Of a stretch of DNA of 64,000 nt, positions 44,649-53,368 are shown piece by piece. Origin of the DNA: Microbacterium sp. RU33B (GTDB taxonomy: Bacteria > Actinomycetota > Actinomycetes > Actinomycetales > Microbacteriaceae); assembly GCF_900155915.1 (NCBI RefSeq), contig NZ_FTPO01000001.1, positions 1,860,001-1,924,000 of the forward strand. The letters run 5' to 3'. The notes under the pieces are model-generated. The model was not told where the DNA came from, made no database searches, and was given only the letters and a program-made list of their open reading frames with translations. Position 1 is the stretch's first letter, and the number at the start of each line of letters is the position of its first letter. The position numbers and the translations under genes are program-made.

Positions 44649-47600
44649 ATGGCAACGAGCAGCATCCTCACGGTCCACGTCACGGCGATGGACGGCGCGC
44701 CCGTCTCGGGAGCCCGGGTCACGCGCACGGACGCCGAGCGCTCCCGGGTCACCGTGGAGACGGATGCGCGGGGCAGAGCCGTGTTCGACGCGCTGCCGAC
44801 CACGCCGGCGTCGATCTCGGTCATCGCCGACGGGCTGGCTCCCGATGCGCGTGACATCGGCGGCGGCTATCCGCACCGAGACGACGGCGTGGAGCAGTTC
44901 GTGCTCGGCCCGGTCGGATGGCCGTCGTACTTCCGGGGGCGCGTGCGCGTGCCGTTCCGCCCCGTGCTCGACGCGATCGGCGTGCGCACGGTGTCACCCG
45001 ACGCCGCGGCCCCCGATGCGCCCGGGATCGAGGTCGTCGAGTTCGCCGACCCGACGATCAGGGCGCTGCGCATCGCCGACCTGGAGAGCGAGCCGGATGC
45101 CGATGAGCCCGGTGCATTCTCCCGCCGCGCGCGGGCGATCGACGACGCCGTGCGCGACATGATCCGTCGCACGGCCGACGCGCCCGGTGTCGAAGAGGTC
45201 GGGGCCTTCGTGCAGCTCTCCGACCGATCGGCTTCGTTCCTCACCGGCACCGTGCACGTGTCCCTGCTCCCGGGCGAGGCCGATGCCGTCGACCTCGCCG
45301 CCCGGCACGGGTTCGAGGTCGTCAAGCGCTTCTCGGCCCTGCCGAACACCTACCTCCTCCGCTCGCCGGAGGGCGGAGGCTACGACCTGCTCGCGAAGGT
45401 CGAGCGGCTCGCCGCCGAACCCGGCGTGCGCTATGCCGAGCCCGACCTCGCCTCCACGGTGATCCCCGACACGGTCACCCCGAACGACTTCCTCTTCCCG
45501 CAGCAGTGGGACTTCCCGCTCGAGGGGATCCCCGATGCCTGGCAGGTCCTCCGCGACCTCGACCCCTCGCGCACGTTCGGCGACCCCGACCTCATCGTCG
45601 CCGTCGTCGACAACGGCGTCGACCCCGGACATCCCGCGATCGGGGGAACCGTGTCGGACGGCCGCGACAAGATCGTCCAGCTGTTCGACTTCGGTCTCAT
45701 GGTCGACAACCACAACGCCACGAACGCCGGCGTCTCCCCCGATCACGGCATGTGCTGCGCATCGGCGATCACCGGCCGCGACGACGACGCCACCGGGATC
45801 TCGGGGGTGGCGGGAAACACGCGGCTGCTGGCGACGCGGCACCCGGGAACCGAGGCGCGCTACGCGGAGGTCTACCTGTGGCTCGCCGGGCTCGATGCCG
45901 ACAGCACGGCGACCGGCTTCCCGGCGCAGCTGGCGCAGGGGGCCGCCGTCATCACCAACAGCTTCGGCTTCAGCGTCGACGCGCCGATCTCCGCGCTCAT
46001 GCAGGACACGTTCGATGCCGTGACCGACGACGGCCGCGACGGTCTCGGCACGCTCCTGTTCTTCTCGGCCGGCAACGACACCGTCGACCTCGACGGCAGC
46101 ACCACGGCGGCCTTCGACGGCCCGAACCGCCGACCCTGGAGCATGTACCCGCGCTGCTACGGCGTGGCCGCGGCCTCCATCGAGCCCGACGGTGTCACCC
46201 AGCGCAAGACCTGGTACAGCAACTGGGGCTCCACCGTCGACTTCTGCGCCCTCTCGAACGACGCCGAGATGCCCGGCCACAACCCTCCGGGCAGCTGGGG
46301 CGCGTTCACCGCGACGCACCGCACGACGCCCGGCGGCACGGCCGTTCCCGGTACTGCCGCCTCCGCCACGACGCTGCGTGCAGCGAGCGCCGCGGGCGCG
46401 ACGACCATCGACGTCGACAGCGTCGCAGGGGCCGTCGTGGGCGGGTCTGTGCTCGTCGGACCGGCGAGTGCGATGACCTCGCGCGGCCGCACGATCTCGT
46501 CGGTCGATGCCGGCAACCGTCGGATCGGGCTGAACATGGCCCTGCCCGCCGGCTTCGCGAACGGTTCCCCCGTCGCTTTCGCCGACCGTGCGTGGCGGAC
46601 CGACTTCGGCGGCACGTCGTACGCCACCCCCGTCACGGCCGGCGTCGCCGCGCTCATGCTGACCGCGAACCCGCAGCTCGACTGGCAGCAGGTGGGCGAC
46701 ATCCTCAAGGAGACGGCGGTGCACATCGACGCCGCCAACACGGACGCCGACGGCCGCTGGCGCGACGTCAACGGACTCGTCTCGACCGACGCGGGCTACC
46801 TCGGTCCGGCCTTCAGCGAGTGGTACGGCGCGGGGCGCATCGACGCGCTGGCCGCCGTCCGTCGCGCGGCCTGGACGGCGGACCTCGTGACGCAGACGCT
46901 CGACTTCAACGACATCCCCGAGGGCGAGACCACGTTCCGCGCCGTGCGCGTCGACGTGCACAGCCTCCACGCCTCCACGCTCTCGGTGGTGACGCCGCCG
47001 TCGGCTCCGTTCAGCCTCCCGCTGGGCTCCACCGACTCGCTCGCCGGCACCGCTCTCTACGCGATGCTCGAGGAAGGCCTCATCTGGGTCGCCTTCACCG
47101 GCACGACCGCGGGAGCCACGGCATCCGGAAGCATCACGGTGCGCCACGATCAGACCGATCAGACGTGGACGATCCCGATCCAGGCGAACACCGTCGCCCC
47201 CGTCACGGCCGCGGTGATGCTCGTGCTCGATCGCTCGGGATCGATGGATGCCGCATCCGGGGTCGCGTCGGCGACGCGCATGGACGTGCTGCACTACTCG
47301 GCGAACATCCTCGTGGACTACGTGCAGGAGGGGGATGCGGTGGGCATCGTGGCATTCGACACCGATGCCGCGCCCGTGCTCGTGCCGCCCGCAGGACCAC
47401 TCGCCGCACCCGCGGCGGGCATCGACATCGCTCGCGACATGCTGCGCGACGAGATCGACCTCTTCACCACCAACACCGCGGGGATGACCTCGATCGGCGA
47501 CGGCCTCGAGCTCGGGCAGAGCGAACTGAACCCGGTCACCGGCTACGACACGAAGTCCACCATCGTCTTCACCGACGGATTCGAGAACCGCGACAAGTTC

Positions 47601-48680
47601 CTCCGCGACGTCGCGGGCTCGATCACCGATCGCACGTTCGCGGTCGCGCTGGGTCGCGCGGAGAACATCAAGCCGGCCGCCCTCACGACGGTCACCGCAG
47701 GCACGGGCGGATACTGCGTCTTGACGGGCGATCTCGGCCCCGACAGCCGCTATCGACTGGCGAAGTACTTCCTGCAGGTTCTCGCCGGCGTCAAGAACCA
47801 CGAGGTCGTCGTCGACCCGCCGGTCGCCGTCCTTCCCGGTCAGACGGTGGACGTTCCGTTCGCGGTCACCGAGACCGACATCACGCTGGATGTCGTGCTC
47901 CTCACGCGGTATCCGTGGCTCGTGTCGCTCACCCTCATCACGCCCGACGGCGACGTCGTCGACCCCGGATTCGTCGACGGACTGGGAGGGCGCAACTACA
48001 CGCGCGTCGGCGACGAAGTCGTCTACTACCGCGTCACCGTGCCGACGCCGATCGGCTCCGGAGCGCACGAGGGAACCTGGCTCGCCCGTGTGGAGCTGCC
48101 GAAGGATGCCGTCCGCCGCGCGACGAAGCACGAAGGCGTCACGCGGGAGGAGCTGGCCGAGATCCGCCGCAGCGGCGTCGAGGGGATGCTCCTCGTGCAC
48201 GCGTCGAGCAGCCTGCGCATGGCGGTCGACCTCCGGCAGGACTCGTTCGAGCCAGGAGCCAAGCTGCTCCTGCACGCGACGCTGACCGAGTACGGCATCC
48301 CCGTCGATGCGAGGGCGACCGTCACGGCGACCGTGACCGACCCCTCCGGTGCCGTGATCACGGTCGGTCTCGCCGAAGTCGCCCCCGGGGTCTTCGAAGA
48401 GGCGCTCGGCGCCCCGTTCCCGGGCGTCTGGACGGTGCTGTTCCAGGCGGAGGGCAAGACTCTGCGGGGCTCGCGGTTCACCCGTGAAGGGGTGCGGACC
48501 GCGGCGGTCTGGCGGGGCGGTGACACCGAGGAGCCGAAGGAGGGCGAGGAGCCCACGCCGAAGCGCCGGCGCGAACGCGAGGCCCTCCGCGCCCTCTTGC
48601 AGGATGCGAAGCTGCAGAGCGCCGTGCGACGCCGACTGACCGCCGTCGGGATCGCCGCCGACGACCTCGTCGACGACTGA
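44649..48680 (+). CDS. Subtilase (S8) - von Willebrand A fusion protein without signal peptide
   Basis: 1343 residues. Residues ~6-85 look like a carboxypeptidase-regulatory (beta-sandwich) domain. The S8 peptidase spans ~285-745 with Asp321 (AVVDNGVDPGHPAI), His366 (SPDHGMCC), oxyanion Asn476 (FSAGND) and Ser657 (FGGTSYATP), so the triad is intact. A ~75-residue beta-rich insert (~570-644) lies just before the Ser. A vWA domain follows at ~855-1045 with MIDAS D861-x-S863-x-S865, Thr947 and Asp976. Two more beta-type domains end in a charged coiled tail. No signal peptide is visible. ATG 44649 has GGGAGA upstream; ATG 44634 does not. Confidence 0.88.
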   Translation: MATSSILTVHVTAMDGAPVSGARVTRTDAERSRVTVETDARGRAVFDALPTTPASISVIADGLAPDARDIGGGYPHRDDGVEQFVLGPVGWPSYFRGRVRVPFRPVLDAIGVRTVSPDAAAPDAPGIEVVEFADPTIRALRIADLESEPDADEPGAFSRRARAIDDAVRDMIRRTADAPGVEEVGAFVQLSDRSASFLTGTVHVSLLPGEADAVDLAARHGFEVVKRFSALPNTYLLRSPEGGGYDLLAKVERLAAEPGVRYAEPDLASTVIPDTVTPNDFLFPQQWDFPLEGIPDAWQVLRDLDPSRTFGDPDLIVAVVDNGVDPGHPAIGGTVSDGRDKIVQLFDFGLMVDNHNATNAGVSPDHGMCCASAITGRDDDATGISGVAGNTRLLATRHPGTEARYAEVYLWLAGLDADSTATGFPAQLAQGAAVITNSFGFSVDAPISALMQDTFDAVTDDGRDGLGTLLFFSAGNDTVDLDGSTTAAFDGPNRRPWSMYPRCYGVAAASIEPDGVTQRKTWYSNWGSTVDFCALSNDAEMPGHNPPGSWGAFTATHRTTPGGTAVPGTAASATTLRAASAAGATTIDVDSVAGAVVGGSVLVGPASAMTSRGRTISSVDAGNRRIGLNMALPAGFANGSPVAFADRAWRTDFGGTSYATPVTAGVAALMLTANPQLDWQQVGDILKETAVHIDAANTDADGRWRDVNGLVSTDAGYLGPAFSEWYGAGRIDALAAVRRAAWTADLVTQTLDFNDIPEGETTFRAVRVDVHSLHASTLSVVTPPSAPFSLPLGSTDSLAGTALYAMLEEGLIWVAFTGTTAGATASGSITVRHDQTDQTWTIPIQANTVAPVTAAVMLVLDRSGSMDAASGVASATRMDVLHYSANILVDYVQEGDAVGIVAFDTDAAPVLVPPAGPLAAPAAGIDIARDMLRDEIDLFTTNTAGMTSIGDGLELGQSELNPVTGYDTKSTIVFTDGFENRDKFLRDVAGSITDRTFAVALGRAENIKPAALTTVTAGTGGYCVLTGDLGPDSRYRLAKYFLQVLAGVKNHEVVVDPPVAVLPGQTVDVPFAVTETDITLDVVLLTRYPWLVSLTLITPDGDVVDPGFVDGLGGRNYTRVGDEVVYYRVTVPTPIGSGAHEGTWLARVELPKDAVRRATKHEGVTREELAEIRRSGVEGMLLVHASSSLRMAVDLRQDSFEPGAKLLLHATLTEYGIPVDARATVTATVTDPSGAVITVGLAEVAPGVFEEALGAPFPGVWTVLFQAEGKTLRGSRFTREGVRTAAVWRGGDTEEPKEGEEPTPKRRREREALRALLQDAKLQSAVRRRLTAVGIAADDLVDD

Positions 48681-48693
48681 CGGTCCACAGGCG

Positions 48694-48726
48694 ACGACGG
48701 CCCCGCGGATGCCGCGGGGCCGTCGT
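48694..48726. terminator. Bidirectional terminator
   Basis: Perfect 15-bp stem (arm ACGACGGCCCCGCGG) with a 3-nt loop, between the convergent subtilase-vWA and FKBP genes. Confidence 0.85.
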
Positions 48727-48740
48727 GGTGCGGTCGGTGA

Positions 48741-49703
48741 CTACTGGGTCGCCGCGTGCTGCACGGCGAGGATGTCGACGACGAAGACGAGCGTCTCGAA
48801 CTGCAGGGCGTCGCCCTCCTTTTCGCCGTAGCCGAACTCCGGCGGGATGACCACAAGCACCTGGGAGCCGACCTGCTGCCCTTCCAGAGCCTGACGGAAT
48901 CCGGCGACCACGCCGGTCGTCTGGAACTGCGACGGGGTGCCGCGCTGCCAGCTCCCGTCGAACACGGTGCCGTCCGACCACTTCACGCCCTCGTATTGCA
49001 CGACGACCGCGTCGCCTGCGGCCACGGTCTCGCCGTCACCCTTCTTGAGCAGTGCGATCTCGACGGTGGCGGGCGCATCGGCATCCGGGATCGTGATGGT
49101 GGGCTTGCCGTCCTCGTCGAGCGTGACCGCGGGCATCCCGGCGACGGGCTCCTGGTCGGCGCCGGTCGCGACGGTGGGCAGCGTCTCCTCGGCCTGCGCG
49201 ACGACTACGACCGAGGCCGCACCTTCGCCGAGCATCGCACCGGGGATGGCGAGCACGGACTGCGATCCGAGCGGCGCACACTCGAGGGCCGCGACGAAGA
49301 TCGACATCGCCTGCGGGTCGAGCAGCATGGGGACGATCTCGCCGTCGCCCGCGGGGCTGGTGGCCGAGTCCTCGAGCACCTCGCCGGTCGCGGCATCCAC
49401 GATCTGGTAGGTCACGGTCACGAGGTCGCCGGCGACGATCTCCTCGCCGTCACCCTCCGACAGGACTGTGCGCTCGAGCTCGGCGAACTCCAGATCGGCA
49501 GGGACGGTCACGGTGGCCGCGGCGCCGACGCCCTCGACCTCGATGGCGTCGGACGTGGCTCCCGACGGAGCGCCGAACGTGCACTCGCCTGCGGCTGGCG
49601 TCTGGGTGCCGGATGCATCGGGCTCGCTCGCGCCGGAGCATCCGGCCAGGAGAAGCACCGACAGGGCGGCGACGGACAGAGCGGCGAGCGGACGGATGCG
49701 CAC
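48741..49703 (-). CDS. Lipoprotein with tandem FKBP-type peptidyl-prolyl isomerase domains
   Basis: 320 residues. Signal peptide with lipobox LLLAGC (Cys22) predicts an extracytoplasmic lipoprotein. The C-terminal FKBP domain (~215-316) is complete, with VQYEGVKWSDGTVFDGSW, VVAGFRQALEGQQVGSQVLVVIP and FGYGEK. A first FKBP-like unit at ~63-180 has diverged (TYQIVDAATGEVLEDS) and probably lacks activity. Expected to assist folding of exported proteins. The GTG at 49703 places the signal peptide correctly; a GTG five codons upstream is possible. Confidence 0.9.
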   Translation of the reverse strand: MRIRPLAALSVAALSVLLLAGCSGASEPDASGTQTPAAGECTFGAPSGATSDAIEVEGVGAAATVTVPADLEFAELERTVLSEGDGEEIVAGDLVTVTYQIVDAATGEVLEDSATSPAGDGEIVPMLLDPQAMSIFVAALECAPLGSQSVLAIPGAMLGEGAASVVVVAQAEETLPTVATGADQEPVAGMPAVTLDEDGKPTITIPDADAPATVEIALLKKGDGETVAAGDAVVVQYEGVKWSDGTVFDGSWQRGTPSQFQTTGVVAGFRQALEGQQVGSQVLVVIPPEFGYGEKEGDALQFETLVFVVDILAVQHAATQ

Positions 49704-49808
49704 GGTGGAAGACCTCACGAAATGGGGAAGGAAGACTCCCCATCCTGCCGTACGCAACCTCCGTCCCCGCTGGGAGACGTCATGCCGACGAAGGAATGGA
49801 ATCGGGAG

Positions 49809-49814
49809 TAGCCT
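49809..49814 (+). promoter_or_regulatory. -10 box, leaderless start of the acyltransferase gene
   Basis: TAGCCT, 7 nt before GTG at 49822. Confidence 0.45.
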
Positions 49815-49821
49815 CGATCGG

Positions 49822-50613
49822 GTGACTTCCGAGGAGACATCTGCCGAACCGGCTCCTCCGGCATCCTCCGCCGCAGCCGATGCGCCCGAGACCGCGATGG
49901 GCCTCACGTACTTCGTGGGGCGGATGATCCTCACCCCGCTGGCGCGGCTGGTCTATCGACCCCGCATCGAGGGCAAGGCGAATGTGCCGAAGTCGGGGCC
50001 GGTCATCTTCGCGAGCAATCACCTGTCGTTCATCGACTCGATCGCCATCCCCGTCACCGCCCCCCGCCCCGTGCACTTCCTGGCCAAGTCGAGCTACTTC
50101 GACGGCACGGGCTTCTCGGGCTGGGTGTCGCGGGAGTTCTTCACCGCGATCGGCGCGATCCCCGTGCAGCGCGGAGCGGGCCAGGCGGCGATGGACGCCC
50201 TGGGTCAGCAGCGCCAGCTGCTCGAGGCCGGGAAAGCCGTCGCACTGTATCCCGAGGGCACGCGCTCGCTCGACGGTCGCCTCTACAAGGGCCGCACGGG
50301 CGTCGCCTTCCTCGCCCTCCAGACCGGCGCACCTGTCGTCCCGGTGGGTCTGATCGGCACCAACGACGTCATGCCGGTCGGCGCGAAGATGCCGTCGCTG
50401 AAGCACCGCATCACGGTGAAGTTCGGCGAACCCCTCGATCTGGCCCACCACGGCCCCGCGGAGTCGGGCAAGGCCCGCCGCCTCGCCACCGACGACATCA
50501 TGGCCGCGATCCACGGCCTCTCGGGCCAGGAGCTCGCGAACGCTTACAACGAGGTGCCGGCGCAGAACCCGATCGACCGCATCAAGCAGGTCCTCCCGCA
50601 CGAGCGCCGCTGA
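49822..50613 (+). CDS. 1-acylglycerol-3-phosphate acyltransferase family protein (PlsC-like)
   Basis: 263 residues. The acyltransferase motifs are NHLSFID (HX4D), YPEGTRSLDG, and a segment GAPVVPVGLIGTNDVMP. These enzymes transfer an acyl chain to lysophosphatidic acid or a related acceptor at the inner face of the membrane. The N-terminal ~25 residues are acidic and low complexity. Leaderless GTG start after TAGCCT. It converges on the OsmC gene with 12 bp between the stops and no terminator visible. Confidence 0.9.
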   Translation: MTSEETSAEPAPPASSAAADAPETAMGLTYFVGRMILTPLARLVYRPRIEGKANVPKSGPVIFASNHLSFIDSIAIPVTAPRPVHFLAKSSYFDGTGFSGWVSREFFTAIGAIPVQRGAGQAAMDALGQQRQLLEAGKAVALYPEGTRSLDGRLYKGRTGVAFLALQTGAPVVPVGLIGTNDVMPVGAKMPSLKHRITVKFGEPLDLAHHGPAESGKARRLATDDIMAAIHGLSGQELANAYNEVPAQNPIDRIKQVLPHERR

Positions 50614-50625
50614 GCGGCCGCGCCG

Positions 50626-51099
50626 TCACTCGGCGACGACGACCGTCGGCTCGTGCCGCACCGGGAAGTTGACCGAGTTCGCGATGAAGCACCACTCGCG
50701 CGCCTGCGCATGGGCGGCGGTGGCGGCATCCGTCATCGAGGCGTCGGCGACGGTCACCCGAGGGCGGAGCACGACCTCTCGGAACGCCCCTCCGCCACGG
50801 CCGTCTTCGACCATGACACCGGATGCGTCGTCGCGGTACGCGACGACGACGACGCCGGCCGTCACGCACGCGTGCAGGTACGACAGCAGATGGCACTCGC
50901 TGAGCGATGCGAGGAGGAGGTCTTCGGGATTCCACCGCGTCGGATCGCCGCGGAACGGCTTGTCGGACGAGGCGAGGAGCGTCGGCTTCCCCTCGACGGC
51001 GATCTCCACCGATCGGTCGTAGTCGCGATAGCCGCTCGTGCCGCTCCCCCGGTTTCCGGTCCACGTCGAAGCCAGTGCATAGCGGTGCTCGCCGATCAT
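50626..51099 (-). CDS. OsmC-family peroxiredoxin-like protein
   Basis: 157 residues. The two reactive cysteines are in SLSECHLLSYLH and EWCFIANSVNFPV, in the order and spacing of OsmC/Ohr proteins, with an Arg/Glu-rich N-terminal strand. Expected to reduce organic hydroperoxides with help from lipoylated or thiol partners. CAGACT lies 6 nt before the ATG and could be a weak leaderless -10. Divergent from the asparaginase gene. Confidence 0.9.
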   Translation of the reverse strand: MIGEHRYALASTWTGNRGSGTSGYRDYDRSVEIAVEGKPTLLASSDKPFRGDPTRWNPEDLLLASLSECHLLSYLHACVTAGVVVVAYRDDASGVMVEDGRGGGAFREVVLRPRVTVADASMTDAATAAHAQAREWCFIANSVNFPVRHEPTVVVAE

Positions 51100-51140
51100 G
51101 CGGTCAGTCTGTCACGCCACGCCGACAGCGGGCCCGGCAG

Positions 51141-51146
51141 TAGGCT
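51141..51146 (+). promoter_or_regulatory. -10 box, leaderless start of the asparaginase gene
   Basis: TAGGCT, 6 nt before GTG at 51153. Confidence 0.5.
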
Positions 51147-51152
51147 GGACCG

Positions 51153-52142
51153 GTGCCCGAGACCTTCGCCGTGACGGATGCCGTCGAACTCGCCGTCGTC
51201 GATCGCAGCGGATTCATCGAGTCCCGTCACGCCGGATCCGCCCTCGTGCTGAACCCGGCCGGAGAGATCGTGACCCGCCTGGGCGACGTGACCGCGCCCT
51301 TCCTCCCCCGCTCGAGCCTGAAGCCCGTGCAGGCGCTCGCCTGCCTGTCGGCCGGCGCCTCGCTCGAGGGCGAGCGCCTGGGCCTGGCCACCGCGAGCCA
51401 CGCCGGCACCGACCGCCATGTCGCCGTCGTCCGCGACATCCTCGCCGCCGCGCGCCTCGGCGAGGAAGATCTCGCCTGCCCGCCCGCGTGGCCGACCGAC
51501 ACCGCGACCCGCGACGAACTCGTGCGGGAGCGCTCGGAGGTCGCCCGCATCCGCATGAACTGCTCCGGCAAGCACGCCACGATGCTGCTCACGTGCGTCG
51601 TGAACGGGTGGGACACCGCCACCTACCTCGACCCGCAGCATCCGCTCCAGCTGCACATCCGCGAGACCGCGGAGCGACTGACGGGAGAGAAGTTCCCCGT
51701 CACCGCCGTCGACGGCTGCGGCGCCCCCGTGTTCGCGATGAGCCTGTTCGGCCTGGCCCGCGCCATCCACCGCATCGGCAACTCGAAGGCGAACTCGCCG
51801 TTCGCGCTCCACCGCAGCGCCGGCGAGCTCGTGCAGGCCGTGCGCGAGAACCCGTGGACCATCGACGGACCGGGCCGGCCCGACACGATCGCGATCGAGC
51901 GGCTCGGCGTCTTCTCCAAGGGCGGCGCCGAGGGCGTGCAGGTCATGGTCGCACCCGACGGCACGACGGTCGCCCTGAAGATGCTCGACGGGTCGAACCG
52001 GGCAGCCACCGCGGTCGCCCTGCGGCTGCTCGAGCGCGCCGGCGCCCTCCCCTCTTCCGATGTCGCCGACGCGATGTCGAAGCTTCCGCTGTCGATCTCC
52101 GGCGGCGGGCGCGACGTGGGGGCGATCCGCCCCACCGTCTAG
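51153..52142 (+). CDS. Asparaginase, Rhizobium etli type II (ReAV) family
   Basis: 329 residues, unrelated to the E. coli-type enzymes. Conserved features of the ReAV family are LPRSSLKPVQA with the tandem Ser and Lys, and the zinc-binding Cys and Lys in MNCSGKHA plus a second Cys in VDGCGAPVFA. It should deamidate asparagine to aspartate and ammonia in the cytosol. GTG start at leaderless distance from TAGGCT. It is followed 52 bp later by ald on the same strand. Confidence 0.9.
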   Translation: MPETFAVTDAVELAVVDRSGFIESRHAGSALVLNPAGEIVTRLGDVTAPFLPRSSLKPVQALACLSAGASLEGERLGLATASHAGTDRHVAVVRDILAAARLGEEDLACPPAWPTDTATRDELVRERSEVARIRMNCSGKHATMLLTCVVNGWDTATYLDPQHPLQLHIRETAERLTGEKFPVTAVDGCGAPVFAMSLFGLARAIHRIGNSKANSPFALHRSAGELVQAVRENPWTIDGPGRPDTIAIERLGVFSKGGAEGVQVMVAPDGTTVALKMLDGSNRAATAVALRLLERAGALPSSDVADAMSKLPLSISGGGRDVGAIRPTV

Positions 52143-52194
52143 AGCGGTTCCCACAAGGAACGGATGCTCCCCCGGGAGCGGAAAGGAGCCATCG

Positions 52195-53310
52195 ATGAGG
52201 ATCGGCGTCCCCACCGAGATAAAGAACAACGAGTACCGCGTCGCGCTTACCCCTGCGGGCGTGCACGACCTGGCCGCCGCGGGCCACGAGGTGGTCGTGC
52301 AGCGGGGCGCCGGTGACGGCTCGTCGATGCCGGATGCCGAGTACGCGGCCGCCGGCGCGGTCATGGTCGAGACCGCCGACGAGGTCTGGGCGACCGCGGA
52401 GCTTCTGCTGAAGGTGAAGGAGCCGATCGCCTCGGAATACCGTCATTTCCGCGACGACCTCGTGCTCTTCACGTACCTCCACCTCGCCGCCGACCGGCCC
52501 CTCACCGACCGCCTGATCGCCGACGGCGTGACGGCGATCGCGTACGAGACCGTCCAGCTCGTCGGGGGCGGCCTTCCGCTCCTGGCGCCGATGAGCGAGG
52601 TGGCCGGACGCCTGGCACCCATGGTCGGAGCATCCACCCTCATGCGCTCGGCCGGAGGGCTCGGCCTGCTCATGTCCGGCGTGCCCGGCACGCGGCCCGC
52701 GCGCGTCACGGTGATCGGCGGCGGTGTCGCCGGTGCGAACTCCGCTGTCATCGCGGCCGGCATGGGCGCCGACGTCACGATCTTCGACACCAACATCCAG
52801 CGTCTCCGCTTCCTCGACGACCACTTCCAGGGCCGGGTGAAGACGGCGGCCTCGAACCCGCTCGACCTCGACCGCGCGGTCGTGGACTCCGATCTGGTGA
52901 TCGGCTCGGTCCTGATCCCCGGAGCGAAGGCGCCCAAGCTCGTCACGAACGACATGGTCGCGCGGATGCGTCCGGGATCGGTGCTGGTCGACATCGCGGT
53001 CGACCAGGGCGGATGCTTCGAAGACACCCACCCGACGACGCACGCCGATCCGACCTTCACCGTGCACGGGTCGGTGCTGTACTGCGTGGCCAACATGCCC
53101 GGCGCGGTTCCGAACACCTCGACGTCGGCGCTGACGAACGCCACGCTGCCCTACATCCGCCAGATCGCCCGCCGAGGGTGGAAGGACGCCCTGCGCGCCG
53201 ACCCGGCTCTCGCAGCCGGGCTCAACACCGTCGGCGGCGCCGTGGTCAACGCGGGGGTCGCGACGGCCCACGGTGTCGAGGTCGGGTCGCTCGAGGCCGC
53301 CCTCGTCTGA
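52195..53310 (+). CDS. ald: Alanine dehydrogenase
   Basis: NAD-dependent interconversion of alanine and pyruvate plus ammonia. Signatures: MRIGVPTEIKNNEYRVALTP, LLLKVKEP with the catalytic Lys, TYLHLAAD with the catalytic His, Rossmann VIGGGVAGANSAV and SVLIPGAKAPKLV. 371 residues. ATG 52195 has AAAGGAG 7 nt upstream. Its position after asparaginase and before an amino acid permease suggests amino-acid nitrogen turnover. Confidence 0.96.
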   Translation: MRIGVPTEIKNNEYRVALTPAGVHDLAAAGHEVVVQRGAGDGSSMPDAEYAAAGAVMVETADEVWATAELLLKVKEPIASEYRHFRDDLVLFTYLHLAADRPLTDRLIADGVTAIAYETVQLVGGGLPLLAPMSEVAGRLAPMVGASTLMRSAGGLGLLMSGVPGTRPARVTVIGGGVAGANSAVIAAGMGADVTIFDTNIQRLRFLDDHFQGRVKTAASNPLDLDRAVVDSDLVIGSVLIPGAKAPKLVTNDMVARMRPGSVLVDIAVDQGGCFEDTHPTTHADPTFTVHGSVLYCVANMPGAVPNTSTSALTNATLPYIRQIARRGWKDALRADPALAAGLNTVGGAVVNAGVATAHGVEVGSLEAALV

Positions 53311-53320
53311 GCTCGGACCC

Positions 53321-53358
53321 GACGACCCGGCAGGGCGGATCCGTCCTGCCGGGTCGTC
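53321..53358. terminator. Bidirectional terminator
   Basis: 14-bp perfect stem (arm GACGACCCGGCAGG) with a 10-nt loop that can pair a little further. It lies between the convergent ald and permease genes. Confidence 0.85.
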
Positions 53359-53368
53359 GTCGGCGATC

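Noticed and set aside
44649..48680. A secreted subtilisin
   Set aside because: Neither possible ATG gives a signal peptide; the N-terminus is a beta-domain with no hydrophobic core, and no propeptide inhibitor domain is evident.
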